From: JAOBAU01 sp034667465
GTDB taxonomy: Bacteria > Acidobacteriota > Thermoanaerobaculia > Gp7-AA8
Assembly: GCA_034667465.1 (NCBI GenBank)
Contig: JAXDJV010000025.1
Location: 186,001 to 250,000, forward strand
Direction of reading: 5' to 3'
DNA length: 64,000 nucleotides
Below the pieces are notes generated by a model. The model ran no database searches and was not told the DNA's origin. It was given only the letters and a program-made list of their open reading frames with translations. Shown piece after piece: positions 18,392-28,491 of this stretch; the first letter of the stretch is position 1, and the number at the start of each line of letters is the position of its first letter. A program made the position numbers and the translations under genes.

Positions 18392-19320
18392 CCGCCGCAG
18401 CCTCCGCAACCGCCGCCACAACCACCGCCGCATCCCGAACCACACGAAGAACTGCATGACGATCCGCACGATGACGACGAGCTCGCGCTCGCGCGCGGGA
18501 AGAGCGTCTTCGTCCATGCGAACGTTTCCTGCGGCAGCGCCGCGATCCCGAACACCGCGGTCAACAGCGCGACCTCGGCGCTCGCGCCGCCCGGCCGCAG
18601 TTGCGCGGCGCGGAGCTTCAGCGCGTTGAAGAGATTCTTCAGCTCCGCGAGGAAATCATCGCCGAGCGGCGTGCGTCGCGGAAAGACGATCTTGTAGAGC
18701 GCGATCATCGAACCGATCGTGAAGAAGATCAGGAACATGACGTTCGTGTGGCCGCGAAGGAACGCCAGCAGCAACTTCGTCGCGGAAAAGAAGAGCAGCA
18801 CACCGGCGGCGAGCAGGAAAATCCTGCGCCGCTCTTCGTTCATCTCGCCGTTCGGCATCAGCCTCTGCGCGATCAGCTGCCGGTCGTATTCAATGCAGGC
18901 CGCGGCCAGCTCCTCATCGCTGAACAGATCCTTCGGCTCGTGTGCCGTCATGCATCGCGCGCGCAGCGACTCCTCGATCTTCTTTCGCAGCATCGCCTGA
19001 CGGCCGCGCGAGCTGGTCCGCACTTTGTCGCCGTCGACGTCGAGCACGCCGCGATCGATGAGCGACACGATCGCCGTGCGAATGACTTCACTCGCGCCGC
19101 CGCGCAGATGCGCGATCAGATAGGGATCGGAGAACGCGACGCGCGTCGCAGCATCAGGATGCGTGTGCGAAAGGACGAGGCCGCGCCGCATCTCGCCGAG
19201 GTGGCGATTCTTATCGCGCTCCTTCCGGCGACGAACGTGCCACGCGACGGCGATGACGACGATCGCGAGCACGGCATAGAAAAAGAGGAACGCCGGCCCG
19301 TGAAAGTCGAGGGGGTTCAT
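18388..19320 (-). CDS. Membrane protein with C-terminal Cys-Gly repeat tail (TIGR04222-like); putative MNIO substrate
   Basis: 310 residues. There is a membrane segment at about 10-28 and a soluble domain at about 45-150 with DPYLIAHLRGGASEVIRTAI, an LIDRGVLDVDGDKV wing, and a helical region. Two more membrane segments follow at about 167-186 and 193-211. A linker then leads to a Ser/Gly tail (from about 278) holding Cys285, 289, 293, 297, 301, 305 and 308, mostly CxxxC, ending CGG. The layout matches what I recall of TIGR04222 proteins, which carry Gly/Cys-rich tails. Its start overlaps the upstream nucleotidyltransferase stop (ATGA), and its stop overlaps the MNIO start (ATGA). The function is unknown. 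Confidence 0.85.
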   Translation of the reverse strand: MNPLDFHGPAFLFFYAVLAIVVIAVAWHVRRRKERDKNRHLGEMRRGLVLSHTHPDAATRVAFSDPYLIAHLRGGASEVIRTAIVSLIDRGVLDVDGDKVRTSSRGRQAMLRKKIEESLRARCMTAHEPKDLFSDEELAAACIEYDRQLIAQRLMPNGEMNEERRRIFLLAAGVLLFFSATKLLLAFLRGHTNVMFLIFFTIGSMIALYKIVFPRRTPLGDDFLAELKNLFNALKLRAAQLRPGGASAEVALLTAVFGIAALPQETFAWTKTLFPRASASSSSSCGSSCSSSCGSGCGGGCGGGCGGCGG

Positions 19321-20045
19321 AGCCTCGACGCGCGTTCGGCGAGCGCTCGCGCCAGCTCACCGGTGAGATAGAGCAGCTCCGCTCCGCGCCCGGCCGGCAG
19401 CGTGCGCTGCTCGCGCGCTTCGGAGAGATGCGGCAGCAGCGACGCGAGCTCGTCGCGATGGAGTTCGCCGACGAGCAGCTCCAGCGCTTCCTTCGGCGCT
19501 TTCGTACCTCCGCCTTCGAGCTCGATGATCGCAGCCGCGGACCTCCGCAGCGGTCCGGTTACCTCGGCCACCGTGACCGCACATTGCTCTTCGCGAAGAC
19601 TCCGCTCGACGTACAGCGCGCGCAGCCGCAGCGTCATGTTGTGCAGCACCTGCCGCACGCGACGCACGAGCGCGTCGCGAGGAATGTCGATTGAGAGGAA
19701 CGGATCGGAGCCGAACAACACGAGGCGGCGGCGATGAATGTCGGCGAACTTCTGCGCGAAGTCGACGGCCGCGCCGACAAGCTCGCTGTCGAGGATGAAC
19801 ATCGCGTCGAGCCGGATCGTCGCCTGCGCGAAACGAAACGCCTCGCGCACGCGGTCGACGCGCTCACGATCGAAACGCGACAACACGACGATGACGTTCA
19901 CGTCCGACGTCGCGCGCAACCGTCCCTCGGCCGCCGAGCCGTACAACACGACCGAACGGAGCTGCTCGCCGAACGCACCCGTCAACGTGTTGACGAACAC
20001 CTCGAGGGCGTTACGAACCGCGTCAGGAGCCTGCAGCAGTTCCAT
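19317..20045 (-). CDS. Nucleotidyltransferase-fold protein with altered active site
   Basis: 242 residues. The N-terminus has the pol-beta-superfamily signature: VVLYGSAAEGRLRATSDVN, i.e. Gly36-Ser37 followed by Asp48-x-Asn50, where active enzymes have DxD. A later Asp (D80, in IRLDAMFIL) could be the third carboxylate. The C-terminal half is helical, as in MNT/HEPN-like or aminoglycoside-transferase relatives. The Asn in place of the second Asp may weaken metal binding, so it could be inactive or bind a nucleotide only. Its stop overlaps the start of the Cys-tail gene, which places it in the MNIO operon. Confidence 0.8.
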   Translation of the reverse strand: MELLQAPDAVRNALEVFVNTLTGAFGEQLRSVVLYGSAAEGRLRATSDVNVIVVLSRFDRERVDRVREAFRFAQATIRLDAMFILDSELVGAAVDFAQKFADIHRRRLVLFGSDPFLSIDIPRDALVRRVRQVLHNMTLRLRALYVERSLREEQCAVTVAEVTGPLRRSAAAIIELEGGGTKAPKEALELLVGELHRDELASLLPHLSEAREQRTLPAGRGAELLYLTGELARALAERASRL

Positions 20046-20072
20046 CGATGCGAAAAGAGTAAACGAAACCGG

Positions 20073-20750
20073 CTACTCGCGCCGCTCTTCGCGAACCGGA
20101 CGGACATCTTCCGGCACCGCGTCCGCGACGACATTCCGATATTCGACATCGAACGCGCCGCGATAACCGAAGAGCGGTCCCCACTGCCGATTCGTCACCT
20201 TCACTTCGATCCGAAATCGTCCTTCGCGCTCATCGAACGATTCCCGCACGTCGGCGACGCCGGAGAAAAGCAGCGGAAACGTGAACGCGATTGGTCCTTC
20301 GTAAAAGCGCTGCGCCGCGGAACGCAAACAGAGCGCTCCTTCTGCGTCGGCTCGAAGCTCGAGATCGACGGCGAGATGCTGATGCGTACCGAGGTAGTCG
20401 ACGATGCGCTGGCGTCGCTCGCTGAAGATCATGTAGGCGTCGAAGCGTCGCGGCTTCCGTCCGCTGAAGCGGCGAATCCACGTCACCGTCTCGCGGCCGA
20501 AGCGATCGCGATACGCGTAGTTCTCGATCGTGAACGGGATCGCGGAACCGTGCTCCGGGAACATAATTCGCCGAACGCTTCCGAGGTAGAGAAAGGGAAG
20601 CGTCCAGAACGGACCGCGCCAGATCTCGTCCATCACGCCGCGGCCGATCGACGCGATGCCGTCCTCGCTCGAGAATCCGAATCGCTTGCGAATCTCGGGA
20701 TGCAGTTTGCCGAACTCGGCACCCATGGCGCGCTCGTAGATCGACGTCAC
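20073..20750 (-). CDS. DUF4166 domain protein
   Basis: 225 residues from a GTG at 20750, which overlaps the stop of the upstream gene (GTGA). An internal ATG at 20726 is an alternative. The sequence begins SIYERAMGAEFGKLHPEIRKRF and contains WTLPFLYLG...RRIMFPEHG and RFYEGPIAFTFPLLFSG, a pattern typical of DUF4166, often found fused to or beside saccharopine-dehydrogenase-like or SRPBCC/DoxX proteins. The function is unknown. It lies 27 bp upstream of the nucleotidyltransferase gene and may share its transcript. Confidence 0.82.
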   Translation of the reverse strand: MTSIYERAMGAEFGKLHPEIRKRFGFSSEDGIASIGRGVMDEIWRGPFWTLPFLYLGSVRRIMFPEHGSAIPFTIENYAYRDRFGRETVTWIRRFSGRKPRRFDAYMIFSERRQRIVDYLGTHQHLAVDLELRADAEGALCLRSAAQRFYEGPIAFTFPLLFSGVADVRESFDEREGRFRIEVKVTNRQWGPLFGYRGAFDVEYRNVVADAVPEDVRPVREERRE

Positions 20751-21649
20751 GTTTTTCTCCAGGGACTCCAGCGCGTGCGCGCGGCGGACGGAACCGCATC
20801 CATCGTCTGCAACGCGATGCCGGCCAGCGCCAGCATCGCGATCGTCAGCGTCACGGCGTTGAACGGCGCGGTTGCGATTTGCGGAGTGGCGACGATGCCG
20901 GCGATCGTCAACATACTGACGAAGATCATCGATGCGATCACGAGCGCGCGCGAACGAGTGAGGAACAGCAGCGCGACGCCGACGACGATCTCGAGAATCG
21001 CCGCGCCGATCACGCTCGGCAACGCGAGCTCCGGACCGACGGTCGTCGTCGCCAGCGCGAGCTCGCCCGAATTCGCGACGAGCAGCTTCGGTACGAGTCC
21101 CTGATAGATCCAGCTGAACGCCAGCGTGGCGCGTGCGATCGCGTGCACGACCGCAAGTCGCCGCGACGTTTCCGGCGTCACACCCTCTTCGAGCCAGAGG
21201 CGCAGCCGATCGAAGCTCCACGCCGTCGCCCACGCCATCAGCGGACGGAAAGCGATCCGATCGATGACGCGACCGGCGAAGCCGAAGCGCGTCCGGTAGT
21301 CGTAGACGGTGAAGAAACGCACTCCGCCATCGATCGGCTCGTACTTCCAGAATCCCGAGCCTGTCGCGATCAGCGACTTCGTGTCGTCGGACCAGAATCG
21401 CAGCACCGAGGTGCGGCTTCCGTTATCCGTCGAACGCTCGCCGACCGATTCCCCTTCGCCGGCGATGTCGAGTCCGACTCCAATTCGCGTCCGATAGAGA
21501 AAGCGCTGCGGTTCATCGTCGGACGCTTTCGGCAGATACTCGATCTCGCTGAAGCGCAGGTCCCAGCGCTGATGCAGCCGCGGCTCCTGCGTCGCGCGCC
21601 ACACTTCGTCGAGCGGCACGCGAATGATCGACTCGACGAAGATCGGCAC
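20747..21649 (-). CDS. SRPBCC-domain protein with C-terminal DoxX-like membrane domain
   Basis: 300 residues from a GTG at 21649 (CCG-ATC-TTC follows). An upstream reading to 21796 would overlap the divergent gene. The N-terminal ~160 residues are a START/SRPBCC lipid-pocket domain (PIFVESIIRVPLDEVWRATQEP, RLHQRWDLRF). The C-terminal ~120 residues contain about four membrane helices in the DoxX-like pattern (HAIARATLAFSWIYQGLVPKL, AAILEIVVGVALLFLTRS). DoxX proteins occur in bufferin-type MNIO operons, which makes this neighbour notable. It is the first gene of the six-gene run and is divergent from a secreted protein gene. Confidence 0.82.
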   Translation of the reverse strand: MPIFVESIIRVPLDEVWRATQEPRLHQRWDLRFSEIEYLPKASDDEPQRFLYRTRIGVGLDIAGEGESVGERSTDNGSRTSVLRFWSDDTKSLIATGSGFWKYEPIDGGVRFFTVYDYRTRFGFAGRVIDRIAFRPLMAWATAWSFDRLRLWLEEGVTPETSRRLAVVHAIARATLAFSWIYQGLVPKLLVANSGELALATTTVGPELALPSVIGAAILEIVVGVALLFLTRSRALVIASMIFVSMLTIAGIVATPQIATAPFNAVTLTIAMLALAGIALQTMDAVPSAARTRWSPWRKT

Positions 21650-21686
21650 ACGGCGATTATCCCTGCGCGCGACGATAATGCTCTTC

Positions 21687-22670
21687 ATGAAGATGCTCAT
21701 CGCGGTCGCGCTGTTCGCCGCCACCGCCGCCGCGCAGACGATCAGCATGCCGATCGCGCGCGAGTTTCCCGCTGAAGCGCCGCTGCCGGCCGACATGAAG
21801 CACGCGGACGAGCGGAAGGTGCCGTTCGGCGCCAGCGGCTGTGGCGATGCGCTGCGGCTACGCGGCCTTGGTTACGCGCTGAAAGTCGTGAAGACCGGCG
21901 ATGATATGTACGCCGCCGATATCACGATCGACGCAACGATCGAGAAGAGTGTGAAGGGTCCGTTCGCCGCGCCGCTGCTGACGATCGCGTTCGAGTCGAA
22001 GCTGCCGCCGGCCGACCTGTCGTTCGAGCCGGCGATGGAATCGCCGCAGTGGGAGAACGGCGGCACGTTCCACATCACGGAACTGTTTACGATGAGAGAG
22101 GTCGCGGACGCGAAGTTCTGGAAGTCGGCGATGCTGCGCTGCACCGTGACGTCGCCGTTTCGCCCATCGGTCGTGCCGAAAGACGTGACGTACAAACCGG
22201 GTCCCGATAAAGCGCTCAACGACATCGCCGCACAACTACGCGCAGCGCTCTCCGGACCGGACCGCATCGGAACGCTTTTCCTCTACGGCAACGAGCCGAT
22301 GATCTTCCTCGGCCCGATTCTCTACGCCGCAGTGCAGCACGACACCGATCTCGCAAAAGTCGAGAGTCCGACGATGATGACCATCGACCCCGCCAGCGGT
22401 AAAGCTCGCGCGCAACTCCGCGTGAAAGGCGAGAAAGAGATCGCGCTTTTCGCCAACGCCATGCACCGCTACCTCGGCGACGTCGCAGCGCGCATCCGCG
22501 CCGCCACGTCACCAGAACTCGCCGCGCACTGGCTCAACATCGGCTGGGACATCGAAGAACCGCTCCTCGTCGCCGACTACGGCACACATCGCCTCGTGTT
22601 CGACTACCACGAAGGACACGTACTGATGATCGACGAGCTCCCGCCGCCGGTGAGCGTGCTGAAACGCTAA
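21687..22670 (+). CDS. Secreted hypothetical protein
   Basis: 327 residues from the ATG at 21687; an in-frame ATG at 21678 is equally possible. A clear signal peptide is present (KMLIAVALFAATAAAQ). The mature protein has few Cys, alternating beta-like segments and no motif I recognise. It is divergent from the SRPBCC-DoxX gene (about 37 bp between starts) and convergent with nrdJ, from which a strong hairpin terminator separates it. The function is unknown. Confidence 0.8.
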   Translation: MKMLIAVALFAATAAAQTISMPIAREFPAEAPLPADMKHADERKVPFGASGCGDALRLRGLGYALKVVKTGDDMYAADITIDATIEKSVKGPFAAPLLTIAFESKLPPADLSFEPAMESPQWENGGTFHITELFTMREVADAKFWKSAMLRCTVTSPFRPSVVPKDVTYKPGPDKALNDIAAQLRAALSGPDRIGTLFLYGNEPMIFLGPILYAAVQHDTDLAKVESPTMMTIDPASGKARAQLRVKGEKEIALFANAMHRYLGDVAARIRAATSPELAAHWLNIGWDIEEPLLVADYGTHRLVFDYHEGHVLMIDELPPPVSVLKR

Positions 22671-22692
22671 GGGCGGCCTCGCGGCCGCCCTT
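22669..22692. terminator. Bidirectional hairpin terminator
   Basis: AAGGGCGGCC, loop TCGC, GGCCGCCCTT between two convergent genes (stops at 22670 and 22718). The stem ends in A/T bases on both sides, so it could serve both transcripts, though the T-run (TTTCATT) is short. Confidence 0.75.
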
Positions 22693-22717
22693 TCATTCGT
22701 TGCGATGAGCCTGCGTC

Positions 22718-25609
<2,892 letters not shown>

Positions 25610-25773
25610 GACTCTGCTCCTCGGGAAAAAAATAGAGGAAGGAAGTTTCGAATCAGCGAGAGCTGCCGGCTCGCGATTTCCGGCGGTTCCAGCATAGCGA
25701 ATCTTCCGTCCCCTACCTCCCCATCACTGGCGTCCCGACTTTGTCAGGATGCCGTCGTACTGGTTGAACGTCT
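25610..25773. other. Leader gap between the small ORF and nrdJ
   Basis: 164 bp with no recognised gene. It includes an A-rich stretch next to GAGGAAGG, and just before nrdJ the minus strand carries a purine-rich GAGGAGCAG-like segment, a plausible ribosome site. No cobalamin riboswitch B12 box was recognised by eye. Confidence 0.5.
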
Positions 25774-25923
25774 CTATCGCATCGAACTGCGCATGAGGGA
25801 ATTGGGGCTCTGAGGTACCGGAGTTTTCACCTTGACCGTCACCTGATAATCGCGGATTTGCAGCGACACCGACCGCGTGGCGGAACGGGTGGCCAGACGA
25901 GTCTGCGGCTTCGTTTCCTTCAT
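25774..25923 (-). CDS. 49-residue small protein in the nrdJ leader
   Basis: This ORF starts with ATG at 25923, 5-7 bp after a near-perfect Shine-Dalgarno (GGGAGGAGC), and ends with TAG at 25774-25776. It encodes 49 residues, beginning MKETKPQTRLATRSATRS with a beta-like middle (SLQIRDYQVTVKVKTP). No family is recognised. It is the first ORF after the nrdJ promoter and lies 164 bp upstream of nrdJ, so both should share a transcript. It could be a real small protein or a regulatory upstream ORF. Other frames here look non-coding. Confidence 0.6.
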   Translation of the reverse strand: MKETKPQTRLATRSATRSVSLQIRDYQVTVKVKTPVPQSPNSLMRSSMR

Positions 25924-25964
25924 GCTCCTCCCTCGCTTCCATTCAATTGTGAGAGACGGAGAGC

Positions 25965-25993
25965 AAATTACGCTCGCGGCGCAATGCTGTCAA
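25965..25993 (-). promoter_or_regulatory. Sigma70-type promoter of the small ORF-nrdJ transcript
   Basis: Minus strand: a perfect -35 TTGACA (25988-25993), a 17-bp spacer, then a weak -10 TAATTT (25965-25970). The expected start is about 35 bases before the small-ORF ATG. The -35 element overlaps the promoter-proximal NrdR-type box by 3 bp, so a bound repressor would block polymerase. Confidence 0.65.
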
Positions 25994-26038
25994 CAACATC
26001 TTGTATGTGCCGGACATTTCGACCACAAGATGTAGCGT
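25991..26038. promoter_or_regulatory. Tandem NrdR-type operator boxes
   Basis: Two 16-bp matches to the NrdR consensus acaCwAtATaTwGtgt: CAACAACATCTTGTAT (25991-26006) and CCACAAGATGTAGCGT (26023-26038). Start-to-start distance is 32 bp with a 16-bp linker, i.e. three helical turns, as known for NrdR pairs. They lie just upstream of the nrdJ promoter. NrdR is the ATP/dATP-sensing repressor of ribonucleotide reductase genes. nrdR itself is not in the window. Confidence 0.7.
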
Positions 26039-26084
26039 AAATGCGCTGAATTCAATGATTTACGGTCGAGTTGCGGCGGACCGC

Positions 26085-26274
26085 TTTTCGAAGGTTATCC
26101 ACTGCCTTTCCACCGCGATTCGACAGGTTATCCACAGCTTTTTGCACAGGGCTTCACGAACGTTTTCCGAGGCTTTTCCACGCTTTTTCCGCATCTTTTG
26201 CACATTCTTTTCGACAGCTTTTCCGTGCAGCATTCGAGATCGTTTTTCCTCAACCTTTACGATGCATTTCCGCA
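26085..26274 (+). promoter_or_regulatory. 11-12-bp-periodic array of DnaA-box-like 9-mers / phased T-tracts
   Basis: About 17 head-to-tail units resembling TTWTCCACA, starting at 26085, 26095, 26106, 26117, 26128, 26140, 26151, 26163, 26174, 26185, 26196, 26208, 26219, 26231, 26244, 26254 and 26266. One unit is a perfect DnaA box (TTATCCACA, 26128-26136) and one has one mismatch (TTATCCACT, 26095-26103). Most others read TTTTCCACG, TTTTGCACA or TTTTCGACA. The spacing also phases T-tracts with the helix, predicting curvature. It lies directly upstream of the nrdJ operators. Reading frames across it are artefacts of the repeat. Confidence 0.6.
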
Positions 26275-26419
26275 CGATTTAACGAGCTCTGCCGGAAGAA
26301 AAAAGGGCGTAAAAGAGGCGCAATCGCGTTTCTGCGGAAAACTGGCGGTTTTCGACGTTCGGTGGATTCCGTAAAACCGCGAACCGGCCTGTGCACACGT
26401 TTTGTGGCACGTGGAACAG
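26275..26419. other. Intergenic remainder downstream of the DnaA-like array
   Basis: About 145 bp with no gene recognised. It contains an A-rich tract (GAAGAAAAAAGGG) and partial inverted segments (GGCGGTTTT / AAAACCGCG) that might weakly terminate the DUF4401 gene ending at 26420. Confidence 0.4.
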
Positions 26420-27511
26420 TCAGAAGCCGCCGCTGGAACCGGCTCCGCCAAACGAACCGCCGCCCGGTTCAACGCCGGTTTGGGTGGGCGAATGGTCAGA
26501 TTGGCGGGAGGTCGTGGCGAGCGTCGCCGCCGTCCCGATCTCCAGCAGTTTCCAGGCGTCGGAATCGCGTCCGAACGGCAGCGACGTGATGCCGGCCGGC
26601 CGGCGCAAACGACGCTCGATAACAGTTGATGCAATCAGCACGATGACACCGTAGAGGATCAGTCTCGTTTCGATCGAAAGACCCGAAACCGCGCGTAATT
26701 CCACACCGAGGAGAGTCACGCAGAGGGCGAAGGCGAGAAGCAGCGCGTGCTGTCGCCAGCGCAGGCCGACCCACAGTGTGACGCCCGCGCCGACGAGCAG
26801 AATCGCCGGCGTGAGGAGCTCCGTCATCGACTCGAGCGTCATCCGTCCTTCGACGATGCGCCACGGATCGAAATCGAAGCGTTTGGCAAAGAGATACGCG
26901 ATAAGCGGCAGAACGATGGCCATCCATCCGCAAAACCGCTGAGTGCTCGGACGCACAAAGTGCTTTCTGAGAGTAAGCCACGCGCACGCGGCGCCGATCC
27001 AGCAAAGTGCGCTCGCCAGCGGCCAGCCGCCTTCGAGACCGAGCCGCCATCCGGCGGCGGCGATCGCGAAGCTCGTGAAGAGCGGGTTCTTCAGCCGCAA
27101 CGCCGCGGCGCCGCATGCGATCGCGAGTCCGATCGCGACCGCGCGCTGGGTGCCGTCGAGCGTCGCCGGCAGCACGGAAATCGCGCCGCAAAGCCAGAGC
27201 GCTTCTTCGATGCCCATCCCGAACAATCGCATTCTGATGATCAGCAGCTCGGCGATCGCGATGCAGAAGACGGCTGTTAGCACTCCGGCAGATTTCGCCG
27301 AGTCAGTCCGAACGATCACGAGCCCGAACAACGCACCGGCGACGAGCAGCCCGAGAAAGAAGAAGGCGCAGCGCGCGAACAGCGACGCGCTACGCCAGCC
27401 GCCGGTATCGGCAACGCGCACCGTCTGTTCGCCGGCGAGATCGCCAGCCGCGAGCCAGCGCTCTTCACTCGCCGATGGACGGAAGAGGCTCACGCTGCGC
27501 GCCTCATCCAC
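26420..27511 (-). CDS. DUF4401-type polytopic membrane protein
   Basis: 363 residues with ATG at 27511. A hydrophilic N-terminus of about 40 residues is followed by roughly eight to ten membrane helices and a Gly/Ser-rich C-terminus (GGGSFGGAGSSGGF). DUF4401 proteins are usually encoded beside DUF2157 proteins, as here, where this start overlaps the DUF2157 stop by 22 bp. The function is unknown. The pair probably forms one membrane complex or operon. Confidence 0.75.
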   Translation of the reverse strand: MDEARSVSLFRPSASEERWLAAGDLAGEQTVRVADTGGWRSASLFARCAFFFLGLLVAGALFGLVIVRTDSAKSAGVLTAVFCIAIAELLIIRMRLFGMGIEEALWLCGAISVLPATLDGTQRAVAIGLAIACGAAALRLKNPLFTSFAIAAAGWRLGLEGGWPLASALCWIGAACAWLTLRKHFVRPSTQRFCGWMAIVLPLIAYLFAKRFDFDPWRIVEGRMTLESMTELLTPAILLVGAGVTLWVGLRWRQHALLLAFALCVTLLGVELRAVSGLSIETRLILYGVIVLIASTVIERRLRRPAGITSLPFGRDSDAWKLLEIGTAATLATTSRQSDHSPTQTGVEPGGGSFGGAGSSGGF

Positions 27512-28428
27512 TGCCGGACAAACCAGAGCGTCAGCGCACCGGCGATCGATGCGACGAGAATCGCCAGAAAAAACGGGACACAGCCGTCCATCTGGACCGC
27601 CGCGAAACCGACGGCGATGACTGCGTAGATGACGCCATACACGACGAACGAGATCTCGCGCGTCACGACGCCGTACACGATCGCGCCCGCCGCGAAGACG
27701 ACGGCCAGCAACAGACCGAGCATTCGCGTCTCACTCGTCGACGCCAGGATGATCGTGGAGATGAGCGCGACGTTCGCGATGAAGAAGTCGAACGTGCCGG
27801 CGAACGCGCGATATCGCGCCAGGCGGCTGTTGATCGCGCGCCAGATGCCGATCGCCACCGCTGCCGCAAGACCGGCCGTGCCGACGCTGACGGCGCTCGT
27901 GCCGAAAAAGATCGGATCGAGTCCCGCCTGAAAACCGAACCACGACGCCAGTGATGCGAGCGACGCGGAGAGCAGCAGCTTCGAGTTGAAAACGTACGCG
28001 CCGGCGGCGTGGACGAACGCGATGAACAGCAGATGCAAGGTCCACAACCCGCCGAGCGGATGGAACATCTTCTCGATGAAGCCGATGCCGGCCGCGAGCA
28101 GCAGCGCGCCGAGGAGCAGCACGTATTCGCCGACGGCCGTGCGCTGCTCGTTGCGGCGCAGCGCGCGAATTGCCGGGATGTAGCAGATTGCTGCGGCGAG
28201 CCCGAGGGCGATGGAGATCGCGAGAGGACCGATGCGATCGAGGTTCTTCGCGATGACAGTGCCGAGACCGCCGAGGATCATCGCAACCGCGACATACGCC
28301 GCGGCACGCAGCTCGAGGCCGATCGGGAAGATCTCTCCGCGCTCGAGCGCAACGAGCCGCGAACAGGTTCGCTCGTCGATCGCGCCGCGTTGCCGCAGTT
28401 CGACGAGCTCCGTTTCAAGGGAGAGCAC
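27490..28428 (-). CDS. DUF2157 domain membrane protein
   Basis: 312 residues from a GTG at 28428 (LSLETELVELRQRG follows). The longer reading through the upstream hairpin repeat has no family match and is rejected. The N-terminal ~45 residues are a DUF2157 helical domain (ELRQRGAIDERTCSRLVALE). The rest is about ten membrane helices. It overlaps the DUF4401 gene by 22 bp. The function is unknown. A family C hairpin lies just upstream. Confidence 0.82.
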   Translation of the reverse strand: MLSLETELVELRQRGAIDERTCSRLVALERGEIFPIGLELRAAAYVAVAMILGGLGTVIAKNLDRIGPLAISIALGLAAAICYIPAIRALRRNEQRTAVGEYVLLLGALLLAAGIGFIEKMFHPLGGLWTLHLLFIAFVHAAGAYVFNSKLLLSASLASLASWFGFQAGLDPIFFGTSAVSVGTAGLAAAVAIGIWRAINSRLARYRAFAGTFDFFIANVALISTIILASTSETRMLGLLLAVVFAAGAIVYGVVTREISFVVYGVIYAVIAVGFAAVQMDGCVPFFLAILVASIAGALTLWFVRQWMRRAA

Positions 28429-28440
28429 GCTGCATTGTAA

Positions 28441-28491
28441 GTGCGGCGGCGGCCGCTTCGGCCGCCGGGACGGGCGAGACCGTCCCCACAC
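28441..28491. repeat. Modular hairpin repeat, family C
   Basis: It starts GTGCGG and ends CCACAC, with two hairpins inside: GGCGGCCGCTTCGGCCGCC and GGACGGGCGAGACCGTCC. It sits between the ubiA-type stop (28492) and the DUF2157 start. The same end motifs and modules occur in frame inside lhr. Confidence 0.8.

Noticed and set aside
18391..18517. Extended MNIO start upstream of the ATG at 18391
   Set aside because: The extra 42 residues are Arg-rich, overlap the Cys-tail gene in another frame, and lack homology to DUF692; the ATGA overlap gives a natural start.
25610..25773. Cobalamin riboswitch upstream of nrdJ
   Set aside because: No B12-box-like core was recognised and the leader between the small ORF and nrdJ is short; NrdR-type boxes explain the regulation better.
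26085..26274. Chromosomal replication origin
   Set aside because: Only one perfect DnaA box is present and no dnaA, dnaN, gyrB, or parAB genes are nearby, so oriC is not claimed. It remains a possibility tested in the findings.
26060..26275. Minus-strand ORF of 71 residues across the DnaA-like array
   Set aside because: Its repetitive basic sequence follows from the 11-bp motif repeat, the unit length is not a multiple of three, and there is no ribosome site.
26071..26589. Plus-strand ORF of 172 residues across the same region
   Set aside because: Phe/Arg-rich low-complexity product of the T-tract array, and it overlaps the 3' end of the DUF4401 gene.
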